DNA from: Pseudomonadota bacterium
Lineage (GTDB): Bacteria; Pseudomonadota; Gammaproteobacteria; Steroidobacterales; Woeseiaceae
Reading direction: 5' to 3'
Assembly: GCA_022565135.1 (NCBI GenBank)
Contig: JADFKA010000035.1
Span: forward strand, 1-10,904
Length of the DNA: 10,904 bases
Positions 1 through 8,094 of the stretch are shown here, piece after piece; position 1 is the stretch's first letter; the number at the start of each line of letters is the position of its first letter. The position numbers were made by a program, and so were the translations under genes. The notes under the pieces are model-generated. The model had not been told where the DNA came from. It made no database searches and was given only the letters and a program-made list of their open reading frames with translations.

Positions 1-274
1 GCATCAGCTCGTCGGAATAAGCGAATCCTGTCTTTTCGCCGCTAACGGCCCGCACTCCGACACCCTGGTCGAGGCTGAAACTCCCTTCGCGAATAATACC
101 GTCCTCAACTGACCAGCTCTCCCGACGGCTCACCTGAAAGTACAGGTCCGCATAATCGATACCACCGCGCATCATCGAGCTCAAGGTCGCATTCAGGTGC
201 CGCTCGTCGAGCCCAACAGGCTCGAGTGTGCGCGAGATGACAGTGTCAAACGTTTGTTGACTGTTCTTGCTCAA
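1..274 (-). CDS. tldD: TldD metalloprotease, N-terminal part (runs off the left edge)
   Basis: About 91 N-terminal codons are present and the rest lies outside the window. The translation has GGIDYADLYFQ, then ESWSVEDGIIREGSF, then DQGVGVRAVSGEKTGFAYSD, which tracks the E. coli TldD N-terminus almost residue for residue. TldD pairs with TldE (PmbA) as a cytosolic zinc metalloprotease that trims unfolded peptides, including microcin B17 precursor and CcdA antitoxin in E. coli. The zinc-binding HExxxH motif lies beyond the edge and cannot be checked. The start is taken as TTG at 274-272: the frame is closed upstream by a TGA, no ATG or GTG lies between, and the next ATG (in SSMMRGG) would remove conserved leader. 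The ribosome site is weak (AAGTGG). It follows the nitrilase-family gene after a 57-base gap and is the last visible gene of the operon. Confidence 0.93.
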   Translation of the reverse strand, partial: MSKNSQQTFDTVISRTLEPVGLDERHLNATLSSMMRGGIDYADLYFQVSRRESWSVEDGIIREGSFSLDQGVGVRAVSGEKTGFAYSDELM

Positions 275-330
275 AACAATATTCCACTTGCTAGCTAGAA
301 TAATACTCCGTCATGGCGGTATTGGGGGGG

Positions 331-1137
331 TCAGAGGCGCCGATTTGCGAGTGCCGGAAATTCACTGCGCAGTCGTGATGGCAACTCCGGATCGATATCG
401 GCTGTAATGTGACAGTCGCCTGCAGCCTGCTCTGCGAGGATTTTTCCCCACGGATCGATGATCATCGAGTGTCCATAAGTTGACCGCTTGTCCGGGTGAT
501 CACCATATTGCCCTGCAGCGACGACGTACGCCAGATTTTCGATCGCGCGGGCTCGCAACAGCAGTTGCCAATGCGCCTCGCCCGTCACAGATGTGAAGGC
601 CGCCGGCACAGTGAACGCCGTCGCGCCATCGTCGACGAGACGTCGATAGAGCTCGGGGAACCGCAGGTCGTAACAAATCGTCAGTCCGATCTTGCCGATC
701 GGCGACTCGACCGTCACGGGATCAGTGCCCGCGCACATCGACCAGGACTCCTGGTAAGACTCATCACGATCGGGCAGCTTCACGTCAAACAAGTGGATTT
801 TCCGATAGCAGGCTTGCTCGATTCCATCCGCGTCATACACTGGACACGCCCCAAATACCTTCTCGGGTTCGGGTGCTACAAGCGGCATGCTGCCCGCAAT
901 AATCCATAGACCGTGGCGACGCGCGGCGTCACTGAGAAATTTCTGGATCGGGCCGCTGCCAGGTTCTTCAGCGTGCACTAGCTTGTCCCGGCTACGCTCA
1001 GGCATCAACGCGAAATTCTCGGGCAACACAGCCATCTTGCAATCGTCCGCCGCAGCATCGCTCAGCAAGCGATCGGTCAGGCGCAGGTTCGCATCAACGT
1101 CGGCGCCACTGTTCATCTGAATCGCCGCCAGACGCAA
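331..1137 (-). CDS. Carbon-nitrogen hydrolase, Nit1-like (probable deaminated glutathione amidase)
   Basis: A 268-residue member of the nitrilase superfamily, full length for the Nit branch. The Cys-Glu-Lys triad is visible: E40 in LPENFALMPE, K113 in YRKIHLFD, and nucleophile C155 in GLTICYDLRFPELYR. The HLFD and CYDLRFPELYR motifs fit the Nit1/Nit2 branch, whose characterised members hydrolyse deaminated glutathione (Nit1) or omega-amides of alpha-keto acids (Nit2). The Nit1-type assignment is by resemblance only and the substrate is unproven. No signal peptide is seen, so it should be cytosolic. The start is TTG at 1137-1135, chosen because GGAGG lies 7 bases upstream and the product then begins MRLAAIQM as expected for the family. 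It sits 23 bases after yhdP. E. coli has no gene at this position, but I recall a hydrolase here in Pseudomonas. Confidence 0.9.
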   Translation of the reverse strand: MRLAAIQMNSGADVDANLRLTDRLLSDAAADDCKMAVLPENFALMPERSRDKLVHAEEPGSGPIQKFLSDAARRHGLWIIAGSMPLVAPEPEKVFGACPVYDADGIEQACYRKIHLFDVKLPDRDESYQESWSMCAGTDPVTVESPIGKIGLTICYDLRFPELYRRLVDDGATAFTVPAAFTSVTGEAHWQLLLRARAIENLAYVVAAGQYGDHPDKRSTYGHSMIIDPWGKILAEQAAGDCHITADIDPELPSRLRSEFPALANRRL

Positions 1138-1144
1138 GTCACGA

Positions 1145-1158
1145 CCTCCAGGGTGGAG
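1145..1158 (-). promoter_or_regulatory. Shine-Dalgarno of the Nit-like gene inside a small hairpin
   Basis: The yhdP-nit spacer holds a GGAGG ribosome-binding site (minus strand, 1149-1145), 7 bases before the TTG start. Most of it forms the 3' arm of a stem CTCCA-CCC-TGGAG (1158-1146): 5 bp with a 3-base loop. Such a stem could limit initiation unless ribosomes finishing yhdP, whose stop is at 1161, open it. The site is seen in the sequence; its effect on translation is inference. Confidence 0.5.
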
Positions 1159-1160
1159 TT

Positions 1161-4100
1161 CTAATGTGTTTCATCGACGCATTCCGATGTGGCAACCAGC
1201 CGCGCAAATTCTCCGGCACTCGACGTTTCGATCATTGGCTCGTCCCAGGAGCCACCAATTGCGTAGTAGATCTGACTAACCTCCTGCAACGGCTTCTTGA
1301 AGATCTGTGAGAATACCAGTAACACGGCGGCGACCTGTGGGCCGCCGACGACAGCGCCGACGACGGGTAAGGTATTGCCAAAGTTCGCGCTAACAACGGC
1401 TGTTTGATCGTAGTCCCGGCTAACCAGTCCCGCACGACCCACAATTCCTATATTGGCCGCGGGACCCTCAAGCGACAGATTGCACGTATAGGTTTCACCA
1501 TCGACAATGCGAAAGGTACCATTGATAGTGTCGAATCCGAAGCCCTTGGCAAATACATCCCGAAAATCGAGTGACAACCGTCGCGGCAACGCGACGATTC
1601 TCATGAGCCCGAACACTCGGCCTGCCCCAGGTTCGACATCATCGAGTTGTCCTGTGCCGATCTGAATTTTGACCTCTCCGCGCAGCGATTCCATGAAGTC
1701 CTCTCGGGGGCCACCGGACCAACTAAGGTCCAGCAACATTGAGAGTTGATCGGACACAATACCCGGCTCGTAACCCAGGCGCCGCATCGTGCGTTCGACA
1801 TCCGTGCTCGTCATGGTGACCGTCAGGAAGCTCCGATAGCCTGTTGCGTCCGATTCGTCGACAATCCATCCGCCGTTGCCGACAATTTCGAACGTTTCAT
1901 CCCTGGCGATGATGCTGTCCGCCACGAGGCCGTCAGCCGTATGCCGGAACTCGGCCTGGAAGGCGCCAAGATACCGTTCCCCCAGCGCAAATTCACTGGC
2001 TCTGATCGAAATCGGCGGCAAAGAGCGAGGATCGATGTCTGGCTCATCCTCGCCTGAGACCTCGTCGTCTCCGGGGAGCACCATGCGCTCCATTTCGATG
2101 GTCAGCGTGCGTCCCGAATTGAAATCGTATGGCACGAATGCGGAGCCTTTGACCTCGTCGCCGTCGAACTGTACGAGCCAGTCACGCGCACTTCGGTCAA
2201 CGCGAATACGGTGATCGACGAGGTGCTGTCCAAGCAGATGCAGGTGGCCGATCGTCATCTCGATCGACCGAATGCGCTCGCCCATGCCGGTCTTCGCATT
2301 ATTGCGCTTCGGCAGGGCAAACCAGTCCTGCATGCGTACATAGTCGGTGCTGCCGCGCAAGTGCAGGCCCCGTATTTCGGTTGCCGCGTCAGGCTCCGTT
2401 GTCGCGGCCGTCGCGTCACCGAATGTCACAAGGCCGCGGTCGAAGTCCCACTGCTCTTGCTCCTTGGCAAACGCGAGCTCCCAGGACAAGAGATCCGTTA
2501 CGGTTCCCGTACTCACAATACGCTCGCTGCCTTGCGGTAGCTCAATTCTTGCAGATACTGCGACCGACTCATCTGGCATTTTTTGCAGCGGCTTTGGCAA
2601 ATCAAAGCCCAGGCCAGCGAGATCAGTTTCAATTTCTATTGTGAATGGCGACGGTGTTTCGAGCTTGCCGCGCGGAAATAATAGCCTCGCCGAATACGCG
2701 GTCTCGCCTTGAACCAGACCCTCGAGCGGCAGTCCGAGTCCCTCGGTCAGACCTTCGGCCGTGATAGTACCAACCGTATTTGCAATCACCCGGAATGAGT
2801 CCATCTCCTCCGGCGCCATCATGAGCTCGATCGATACCGGCCGGCCAAGAAAAGTACCCGCAAGGGATTCGCTACTTATTTCGTCACGCCGTATTGTCAC
2901 AGCACCATTCAGATCAGTGATCGGTGGCGCAAAACCCTCCATCTGCAGACTGGCATTGCTGATCTGCAAACGTGATGTGAAGTCGAAGTTCTGCCAATCC
3001 CGGATAGGCACTCTGAGATCGAGGCTGAACGATCCGTCACCGGTTACGGCAACACGATCAAGTCTGCCACCGAATACATCGGTGCCGATCGGGCTTTGCG
3101 CCATGAGTTGCCGTATAGACTCAAACGTGCCCATTGAAAAAGCGTTGATCGTGAGTACAGGCTGCCTGAGGTCGTCGATTTCGAATCGTGCGTTGGTAAT
3201 TTCGTTGCCCACATTTATTATGTGGTTGCGCTCCGAGTAGAGCCGTGTGTTGTCAATGACAAGGTCGAAATCAATCACCTCGGCTACTGGCCAGCGCCGC
3301 TGATACATGATGCGCGCGTCGCGGATGTTCGCTTCAATTAGCAGACGTCCCTCGCCACCGTCGAACGGAAATTTATCCAGCGGACCGTAAAGCCGAATAG
3401 TGCCGCGTGGGATGCGTCCTGCCAGCAGGCCTTCCTGCAACCATTCACTGGTCCTCGGAATTTTCGGCATGAATGGAATGTAGCGGCGCAACTTCGATAA
3501 ATCACTGATGCTCCAGGTCGTCGCCAGGTCGACGATTGGAGTACGACTGCCATCGGCGAGCGTAATCTCGACATTCGTTTCCATCTCAATAACAGCGTTT
3601 CGAATCAAGATGCTATCTGATAGGACGGTGGTGCGATTGTTGCTTCGACGCCAGATAATAGTCCCGGATACAGTATCGAAAACGGCAGTCTCTTCAAGGT
3701 AATTGGGAAGGCTGACGGCAAGGTCTTTCGACGTGATTTCGAGCCGACCGCTTACGCGATCAGCCCGCAGTCGTCCCGAGAACCCGCGTATACCAGGCCG
3801 GTTGTCGACCGCGGCGATACCTACGTTCACGAACTCGGCGGATACATCGAAGCGCATGAAATCCGTATCAATGCCGCTCAGCGTAGCGACTAGCTCGCGA
3901 ACGGCGCCATCCGGATTGTATGCCGCAACCAAGTCCCTTTGTTGCCTTGTGAGCCAGGGATTGAGAACGCCGATGTCCGCAAGGTTGATATAGGATGCGC
4001 GTGCATCAAGCATTGTGATCTGGCCTTCGCTGCCGGTCGTCACTTCAATCCGCAACGAAGAATCCGGCCATTCGCCGCCCGCTGTCTGCAACTGATAATG

Positions 4101-5024
4101 ATTTGCAGCAACTAACCAACCATCAATATTGCTTTGAAATTCGAACAGTCCATTAATTGAGAAACCGGTTTCGTCGCCAACAGCAACATCCTGGAAATCA
4201 ATATCCCCTACCGCACTTTGTACAACACCGTTCGCGATCACGAGCGATAGATCCAAATCGCCGCTTCCGGAGCTGAAATGAGCGACTTGTGCGCCATGCA
4301 GGGCAGACACACCAGATAAATTTATGTCATCGACGTCTATGGTCACATCCCAACTGCGATCCTCGTCCTGCTGAAAAAGCAATTGCGTTGCAGCCATGGT
4401 GAGGCGACCGCCGAGGTCTTCAGGCAGGTCTACGATCGCGTTGACCGCGATGCGCACACTATCCCGTCTCACGATGAGGCGCGGTACCTGGAAGATTCTC
4501 GGCCGCACATCACCAGGTTGCAGAAATTTCACCTCGATGTTCTCGCCGACCACCTCGATGGCGCCGGTAGTTTCAGTGCCGTCACGGCGAGCGGGTAACA
4601 ACTCATTGGCCGGGCTGCCTTGAATCCACCACTCGCCGTTGTCGAGTTGACGAACCTCGATGCTCGTATCGCGCAAGACTATTCGATCGACGACCAATTT
4701 CCTGTCGATGAGCAGGCGCATGAGCCCGACGCCCACACTGACCTCGCCGGCTGAAATAATGCGCGCCATGCTGTCGGGCGCAATCAATTCAGCATTGTAA
4801 AACTCGATTTCGGGACCATTGAGCCCCCAACGCGCATCCATGCCCGTAAATTCAACATTCATGCCGATCGCGGTGCTTGCCCAGCTTTTGATGTCCTCCT
4901 GATATTCGGGAAGTCGTGGCAGCAACAGACGAAATAATCCGACCGCGATTGCCAGCATTATCACAACGCCCGCGGCCGCATATACGGCAAACTTGACCAG
5001 GCGTTGTATAAATTTCTTCATCAT
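1161..5024 (-). CDS. yhdP: YhdP, AsmA-like inter-membrane phospholipid transport protein
   Basis: A very large protein (1287 residues from the ATG at 5024; E. coli YhdP is 1266). One N-terminal membrane helix (about residues 12-34, AVYAAAGVVIMLAIAVGLF) anchors it in the inner membrane, and the rest is a long beta-rich periplasmic body typical of AsmA-like proteins. Family landmarks are GMDARWGLNGPEIEF near residue 60, ALPRRLSLDFRDVFAKGF near 1145-1163, and YYAIGGSWDEP close to the C-terminus. In E. coli, YhdP acts with TamB and YdbH to move phospholipids from the inner to the outer membrane. The frame also allows a TTG at 5027 directly before two ATG codons; the ATGs at 5024 or 5021 are likelier. 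No strong ribosome site is visible. The start lies 20 bases after the rng stop, so coupling with rng is likely. Confidence 0.95.
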   Translation of the reverse strand: MMKKFIQRLVKFAVYAAAGVVIMLAIAVGLFRLLLPRLPEYQEDIKSWASTAIGMNVEFTGMDARWGLNGPEIEFYNAELIAPDSMARIISAGEVSVGVGLMRLLIDRKLVVDRIVLRDTSIEVRQLDNGEWWIQGSPANELLPARRDGTETTGAIEVVGENIEVKFLQPGDVRPRIFQVPRLIVRRDSVRIAVNAIVDLPEDLGGRLTMAATQLLFQQDEDRSWDVTIDVDDINLSGVSALHGAQVAHFSSGSGDLDLSLVIANGVVQSAVGDIDFQDVAVGDETGFSINGLFEFQSNIDGWLVAANHYQLQTAGGEWPDSSLRIEVTTGSEGQITMLDARASYINLADIGVLNPWLTRQQRDLVAAYNPDGAVRELVATLSGIDTDFMRFDVSAEFVNVGIAAVDNRPGIRGFSGRLRADRVSGRLEITSKDLAVSLPNYLEETAVFDTVSGTIIWRRSNNRTTVLSDSILIRNAVIEMETNVEITLADGSRTPIVDLATTWSISDLSKLRRYIPFMPKIPRTSEWLQEGLLAGRIPRGTIRLYGPLDKFPFDGGEGRLLIEANIRDARIMYQRRWPVAEVIDFDLVIDNTRLYSERNHIINVGNEITNARFEIDDLRQPVLTINAFSMGTFESIRQLMAQSPIGTDVFGGRLDRVAVTGDGSFSLDLRVPIRDWQNFDFTSRLQISNASLQMEGFAPPITDLNGAVTIRRDEISSESLAGTFLGRPVSIELMMAPEEMDSFRVIANTVGTITAEGLTEGLGLPLEGLVQGETAYSARLLFPRGKLETPSPFTIEIETDLAGLGFDLPKPLQKMPDESVAVSARIELPQGSERIVSTGTVTDLLSWELAFAKEQEQWDFDRGLVTFGDATAATTEPDAATEIRGLHLRGSTDYVRMQDWFALPKRNNAKTGMGERIRSIEMTIGHLHLLGQHLVDHRIRVDRSARDWLVQFDGDEVKGSAFVPYDFNSGRTLTIEMERMVLPGDDEVSGEDEPDIDPRSLPPISIRASEFALGERYLGAFQAEFRHTADGLVADSIIARDETFEIVGNGGWIVDESDATGYRSFLTVTMTSTDVERTMRRLGYEPGIVSDQLSMLLDLSWSGGPREDFMESLRGEVKIQIGTGQLDDVEPGAGRVFGLMRIVALPRRLSLDFRDVFAKGFGFDTINGTFRIVDGETYTCNLSLEGPAANIGIVGRAGLVSRDYDQTAVVSANFGNTLPVVGAVVGGPQVAAVLLVFSQIFKKPLQEVSQIYYAIGGSWDEPMIETSSAGEFARLVATSECVDETH

Positions 5025-5044
5025 CAATTCGCGCTACAGCGTCA

Positions 5045-6526
5045 TCACATCAGGACAACGTCAAACTGATCCTGCAAGTACAGTGCCTCGGGTTGCAATC
5101 GTATCGACTTGCCTGTCTGCTCCTCGAGCATAGCCAGACTTTGTGCCTGTTCGTCAAGCAATAACTCGATAACGTCCTGGTGAGCCAGTACCAGCGCGTT
5201 CTCAAACTCGAACTGGCGTGACTGACGAATGACCTCCCTGAATATTTCGAAACAAACCGTTTCCGCCGTCATTACGAACCCACGTCCTGCGCAACCCGGA
5301 CACTCGTCGCACAGTATATGTTGCAGACTTTCCCGCGTGCGCTTGCGCGTCATCTCGACCAGTCCGAGTGGTGATACCGGCGAAATCTGGTGGCGTGCAT
5401 GATCCTTGGCAAGTGATTGCTCCAGCAGTTGCAACACATTGTCCCGGTGTCCGACTTCTTCCATATCAATAAAGTCGATGATGATGATGCCGCCGAGGTT
5501 TCTGATCCGCAGTTGCCTGGCGATCGTTACTGCCGCCTCAAGATTCGTGCGGTAGATTGTCTCCTCGAGGTTGCGGTGACCGACATATCCACCCGTGTTG
5601 ACGTCGATTGTGGTCATCGCCTCGGTTTGATCGAAAATAAGGTAACCACCTGACTTTAAATTAATTTTTCGATCAATCGCCTTGCGAATCTCGTCTTCGA
5701 TCGCGTGCAGATCGAATATCGGACGGCGACGCTGGTAAAGCTCCAGCATCGGTGCAACTTCTGGCAGAAACGCCACCGCAAAATCATGCATCTCCGCATA
5801 AACCTCTTGCGAGTCGACCAGAATGTGCTCGACGTCACTTGTCACGAGATCTCGCAATACGCGCAGCGGCAATGACAGGTCCTCGTGTACCAGTGTTTTT
5901 ACGCCAGCGTCGCTGCACCGCTCCTGAATGACGCTCCAGAGCTTCGTCAGAAACTTGAGATCGGCACATAACGCTGCGGCTTCGGCCCGTTCCGCAACGG
6001 TTCGCACGATCGCACCACATTCAAGCTTCTGATCGGCAAGCAACTCCTCGACCAGTGAGCGCAGGCGGTCGCGCTCTTCCTCGTCTTCGATCCGCGTCGA
6101 GACACCGACACTGCCACCCTTGGGCAGCAACACGAGGTGACGAGACGGCAACGTGATGAAGGTCGTTAGCCGTGCACCCTTGTTGCCAAGCGGGTCCTTC
6201 ACGACCTGTACGAGCAGATCATCGCCCTCCCGCACGAGTTCCCGGATGTCGGGCATTTCGTCGTTGCCGTTGTCGCTGTTTTGCAGCCTCACGATGTCTG
6301 ACGCATGCAGAAACGCTGTGCGTTGCAGACCAATTTCGACAAATGCGGCTTGCATGCCAGGCAAAACGCGCATCACCTGGCCATTGTAGATATTACTGAT
6401 CACACCGCGACGCGCCGCTCTCTCAATATGCACTTCCTGCAGCATGCCGTTTTCAAGCAACGCTGCGCGAACCTCACTCGGCGTCACGTTGATCAGGATT
6501 TCTTCTTTTGGCGACTCGTCGCTCAT
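5045..6526 (-). CDS. rng: Ribonuclease G
   Basis: 493 residues (E. coli RNase G has 489), colinear with RNase G throughout and lacking the long C-terminal scaffold of RNase E. An S1 RNA-binding domain (about residues 37-130, with NIYNGQVMRVLPGMQAAFVEI) precedes the catalytic region. The two metal-binding aspartates appear as D308 (TTIDVNTGGYVGHRN) and D351 (GGIIIIDFIDM). C409 and C412 in CPGCAGRG are the zinc-link cysteines that hold dimers together, and the end FDVVLM resembles the E. coli FDVVMM terminus. RNase G is a cytosolic endonuclease that prefers 5'-monophosphate RNA, matures the 16S rRNA 5' end and trims some mRNAs. ATG start at 6526, 17 bases after the maf stop; only a weak GGA site is seen. 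Confidence 0.98.
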   Translation of the reverse strand: MSDESPKEEILINVTPSEVRAALLENGMLQEVHIERAARRGVISNIYNGQVMRVLPGMQAAFVEIGLQRTAFLHASDIVRLQNSDNGNDEMPDIRELVREGDDLLVQVVKDPLGNKGARLTTFITLPSRHLVLLPKGGSVGVSTRIEDEEERDRLRSLVEELLADQKLECGAIVRTVAERAEAAALCADLKFLTKLWSVIQERCSDAGVKTLVHEDLSLPLRVLRDLVTSDVEHILVDSQEVYAEMHDFAVAFLPEVAPMLELYQRRRPIFDLHAIEDEIRKAIDRKINLKSGGYLIFDQTEAMTTIDVNTGGYVGHRNLEETIYRTNLEAAVTIARQLRIRNLGGIIIIDFIDMEEVGHRDNVLQLLEQSLAKDHARHQISPVSPLGLVEMTRKRTRESLQHILCDECPGCAGRGFVMTAETVCFEIFREVIRQSRQFEFENALVLAHQDVIELLLDEQAQSLAMLEEQTGKSIRLQPEALYLQDQFDVVLM

Positions 6527-6543
6527 TCAATCCGAAACTCTCA

Positions 6544-7161
6544 TTACTCGATTGTTGCAGCTCCGCTCACAACACGGCCGTGACTTTCGATCAGCGTTTC
6601 CAGGCCGGCTTCTCTGAGCAGCCTTGCCGTCTCAAACGCGGGCAGCCCAACCACCCCCGAGTAGCTGCCAACGATGGCTTCCACAAACACGCCACCACGC
6701 CCTTGAATAGCGTACGCTCCCGCCTTGTCGCAGGGCTCTCCACTGTGCCAGTAACTAAGCGCCTCGTCAGGACAAATTTCCCGAAATTTCACTGCGGTGA
6801 TTGAGAGCGCCGTTTGCAGGCTCGCGCCACGGCGCAATGCAACACCAGTCATGACCTGATGCGTTCGACCGGAGAGCGTCGCAAGCATGCTCAGAGCATC
6901 GTCCACATCCCGCGGCTTGCCGAATACCACATCACCAAGCACGACGGCAGTATCCGCACCTAGCACGAGCTGCGCGACGTTGTCAGTGGCCGCAGAGGCT
7001 TTGGCAGCGGCCAGGCGCACAACCATGACGTCCGGTGCCTCACCCTCAAGACGCCGTTCGTCAACATCCACTCCAGCCGCGCTGAATGACAGACCCAGCG
7101 CCGTAAGTATTTCCCGACGCCGCGGTGACGAGGAGGCCAGATGCAATGAAGGTGTAGACAT
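6544..7161 (-). CDS. maf: Maf-family nucleotide pyrophosphatase (YhdE type: dTTP/UTP)
   Basis: 205 residues, the usual Maf length. Visible motifs are the N-terminal SSSPRR (residues 10-15), the catalytic D70 in VLGADTAVV, GKPRD at 81-85, SGRTHQVMTGVAL, and DKAGAYAIQGRGGVFV at 145-160. The last motif, with the preceding GEP, matches E. coli YhdE rather than the m7GTP-specific YceF group. YhdE-type enzymes hydrolyse dTTP, UTP and modified pyrimidine triphosphates to monophosphates plus pyrophosphate, and are linked to nucleotide-pool cleaning and to septum or division arrest. It lies 19 bases after rlmH and 17 before rng, the same maf-rng neighbour pair as in E. coli. ATG start at 7161 with a poor ribosome site, suggesting translation partly by readthrough from rlmH. 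Confidence 0.96.
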   Translation of the reverse strand: MSTPSLHLASSSPRRREILTALGLSFSAAGVDVDERRLEGEAPDVMVVRLAAAKASAATDNVAQLVLGADTAVVLGDVVFGKPRDVDDALSMLATLSGRTHQVMTGVALRRGASLQTALSITAVKFREICPDEALSYWHSGEPCDKAGAYAIQGRGGVFVEAIVGSYSGVVGLPAFETARLLREAGLETLIESHGRVVSGAATIE

Positions 7162-7180
7162 AGACTGAGTTCAGCGTCGA

Positions 7181-7651
7181 TCAACCGCGATGATAGGGAT
7201 GGCCTGTCAGCAATGACCAGGCCCGAAATAATTGCTCGGCGAACAGGATTCTTGCCAGTCCGTGCGGCAGGGTCAGTTTCGACAATGACCAGACAAAATC
7301 ACTGCGTTCCCGGCACCCGGCCGATACGCCGTCTGGACCACCGATAATAAAACAAAGATTGCGGCCATCTGCTTGCCAATCGGACAAGTTCATCGCCAGT
7401 TCCTGGCTGGTCAAATGCATGCCTCTCTCATCAAGCAATACGGCCCGTTCAAGCGCGTCGATTTTCGCAAGAATCTGTTCGCCTTCGGCCTGTATCGCAT
7501 CACTGGGTGGACTATTTTTGGACCGACGTGCCGTGGCAATTTTGTCGAAGCGAAATTTCCACTGCCGCGGAAATCGTTCCGCATAAGTCTTGAACGCATC
7601 GTTGACCCAGGACGGTTGACGATCTCCGACGGCGATTAAGCGAATGTGCAC
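7181..7651 (-). CDS. rlmH: 23S rRNA (pseudouridine-1915-N3)-methyltransferase
   Basis: 156 residues (E. coli RlmH 155). It is a SPOUT methyltransferase: the start MHIRLIAVGD, the S-adenosylmethionine loop IIGGPDGVS (residues 102-110), SLSKLTLPHGLARILFAEQ, and the C-terminal HPYHRG (151-156) are all family landmarks. RlmH acts as a homodimer on assembled 70S ribosomes, methylating pseudouridine 1915 in helix 69 of 23S rRNA. The start is GTG at 7651-7649, which puts the conserved beginning exactly at residue 1; no good ribosome site precedes it. It follows rsfS after 42 bases, the rsfS-rlmH pairing seen across bacteria. In E. coli rlmH is followed by mrdA, but here by maf. Confidence 0.97.
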   Translation of the reverse strand: MHIRLIAVGDRQPSWVNDAFKTYAERFPRQWKFRFDKIATARRSKNSPPSDAIQAEGEQILAKIDALERAVLLDERGMHLTSQELAMNLSDWQADGRNLCFIIGGPDGVSAGCRERSDFVWSLSKLTLPHGLARILFAEQLFRAWSLLTGHPYHRG

Positions 7652-7693
7652 TTGCTAGCCCATATGCGGCATCGATTAATCGCCACGACCGAG

Positions 7694-8047
7694 CTAGCGG
7701 TCAGTCGCCACGAGATCGACCGACGGACCCAGTGACCAGAGTTTTTCCAGATTATAAAACTCACGCACTCTCGGCAGCATGACGTGTACGAGCACGTCCT
7801 GCAGATCGAGCAAGACCCATTCGCCACCCTCTTCACCTTCAATACCAATAGGCTTGTGCCCTGACATCGAAGCTTTTTCGGCGACGTGATCAGCCAGTGC
7901 CCTGACATGACGGGTCGATGTGCCGCTTGCGACAATCATATAGTCAGTCACATCGGTCATATCGCGAACGTCGAGGTTGATGATATCGACCGCTTTGGCA
8001 GCGCCCAGTACGTCGATGATGAGTGCGGTCAGTTGCTTACTTTGCAT
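7694..8047 (-). CDS. rsfS: Ribosome silencing factor RsfS
   Basis: 117 residues (E. coli 105). The pattern follows RsfS throughout: DIINLDVRDMTDVTDYMIVASG, then STRHVRALADHV, GIEGEEGGEWVLLDLQDVLVHVM and FYNLEKLWS. RsfS binds uL14 on the large ribosomal subunit, blocks joining of the small subunit, and so lowers translation in poor growth conditions. It is cytosolic. The ATG at 8047 is the only start close to the conserved sequence, because a TGA closes the frame 21 bases upstream. The best Shine-Dalgarno (GAGGAG, 8084-8079) lies about 31 bases upstream of this ATG, too far for normal use (see the separate leader entry). The gene follows nadD after 47 bases. E. coli cobC, which lies between nadD and rsfS there, is missing. 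Confidence 0.97.
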   Translation of the reverse strand: MQSKQLTALIIDVLGAAKAVDIINLDVRDMTDVTDYMIVASGTSTRHVRALADHVAEKASMSGHKPIGIEGEEGGEWVLLDLQDVLVHVMLPRVREFYNLEKLWSLGPSVDLVATDR

Positions 8048-8084
8048 GCACGGTGCTCGTTTTGGTCAACAGATATTTCTCCTC
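8037..8084 (-). promoter_or_regulatory. rsfS leader: strong ribosome site feeding a possible 10-codon ORF
   Basis: Between nadD and rsfS the minus strand carries GAGGAG (8084-8079), then 9 bases, then TTG (8069-8067). Reading from that TTG gives 10 codons (MTKTSTVHAK) and a TAA at 8039-8037. This runs across the rsfS ATG (8047-8045) in another frame and stops 5 bases past it. This arrangement could couple rsfS translation to a short leader ORF. Alternatively the GAGGAG is a chance or standby site and rsfS uses the weak ACGAG nearer its ATG. The sequence elements are clear; the role is inference. Confidence 0.35.
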
Positions 8085-8094
8085 GCAGTTATCG

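Noticed and set aside
286..296. The 11-mer CACTTGCTAGC occurs at 286-296 and again at 7649-7659, both just upstream of gene starts (tldD and rlmH)
   Set aside because: Several 11-base matches are expected by chance in a window of this length. The two copies stand in different positions relative to the start codons.
291..314. Seven-codon minus-strand ORF (MTEYYSS) upstream of tldD, with a TATTAT -10-like box beside it
   Set aside because: There is no ribosome-binding site before its ATG and no -35 box at the right distance, and it is too short to judge.
324..330. Run of seven G (C on the coding strand) directly after the stop of the Nit-like gene
   Set aside because: It lies outside the coding frame, so slippage would not switch that gene, and it is too far from the tldD start (50 bases) to suggest phase variation.
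2761..3240. 159-codon open frame on the plus strand, opposite yhdP, and many other long plus-strand frames across 496-9959
   Set aside because: They lie opposite well-supported minus-strand genes. Their translations are arginine- and serine-rich with no family motif, as expected for shadow frames in GC-rich codons.
7673..7682. Perfect 10-bp palindrome CGATTAATCG in the rsfS-rlmH spacer
   Set aside because: The stem is short and has no loop or T-run, so it is not a terminator. No promoter is near it, and it may be chance.
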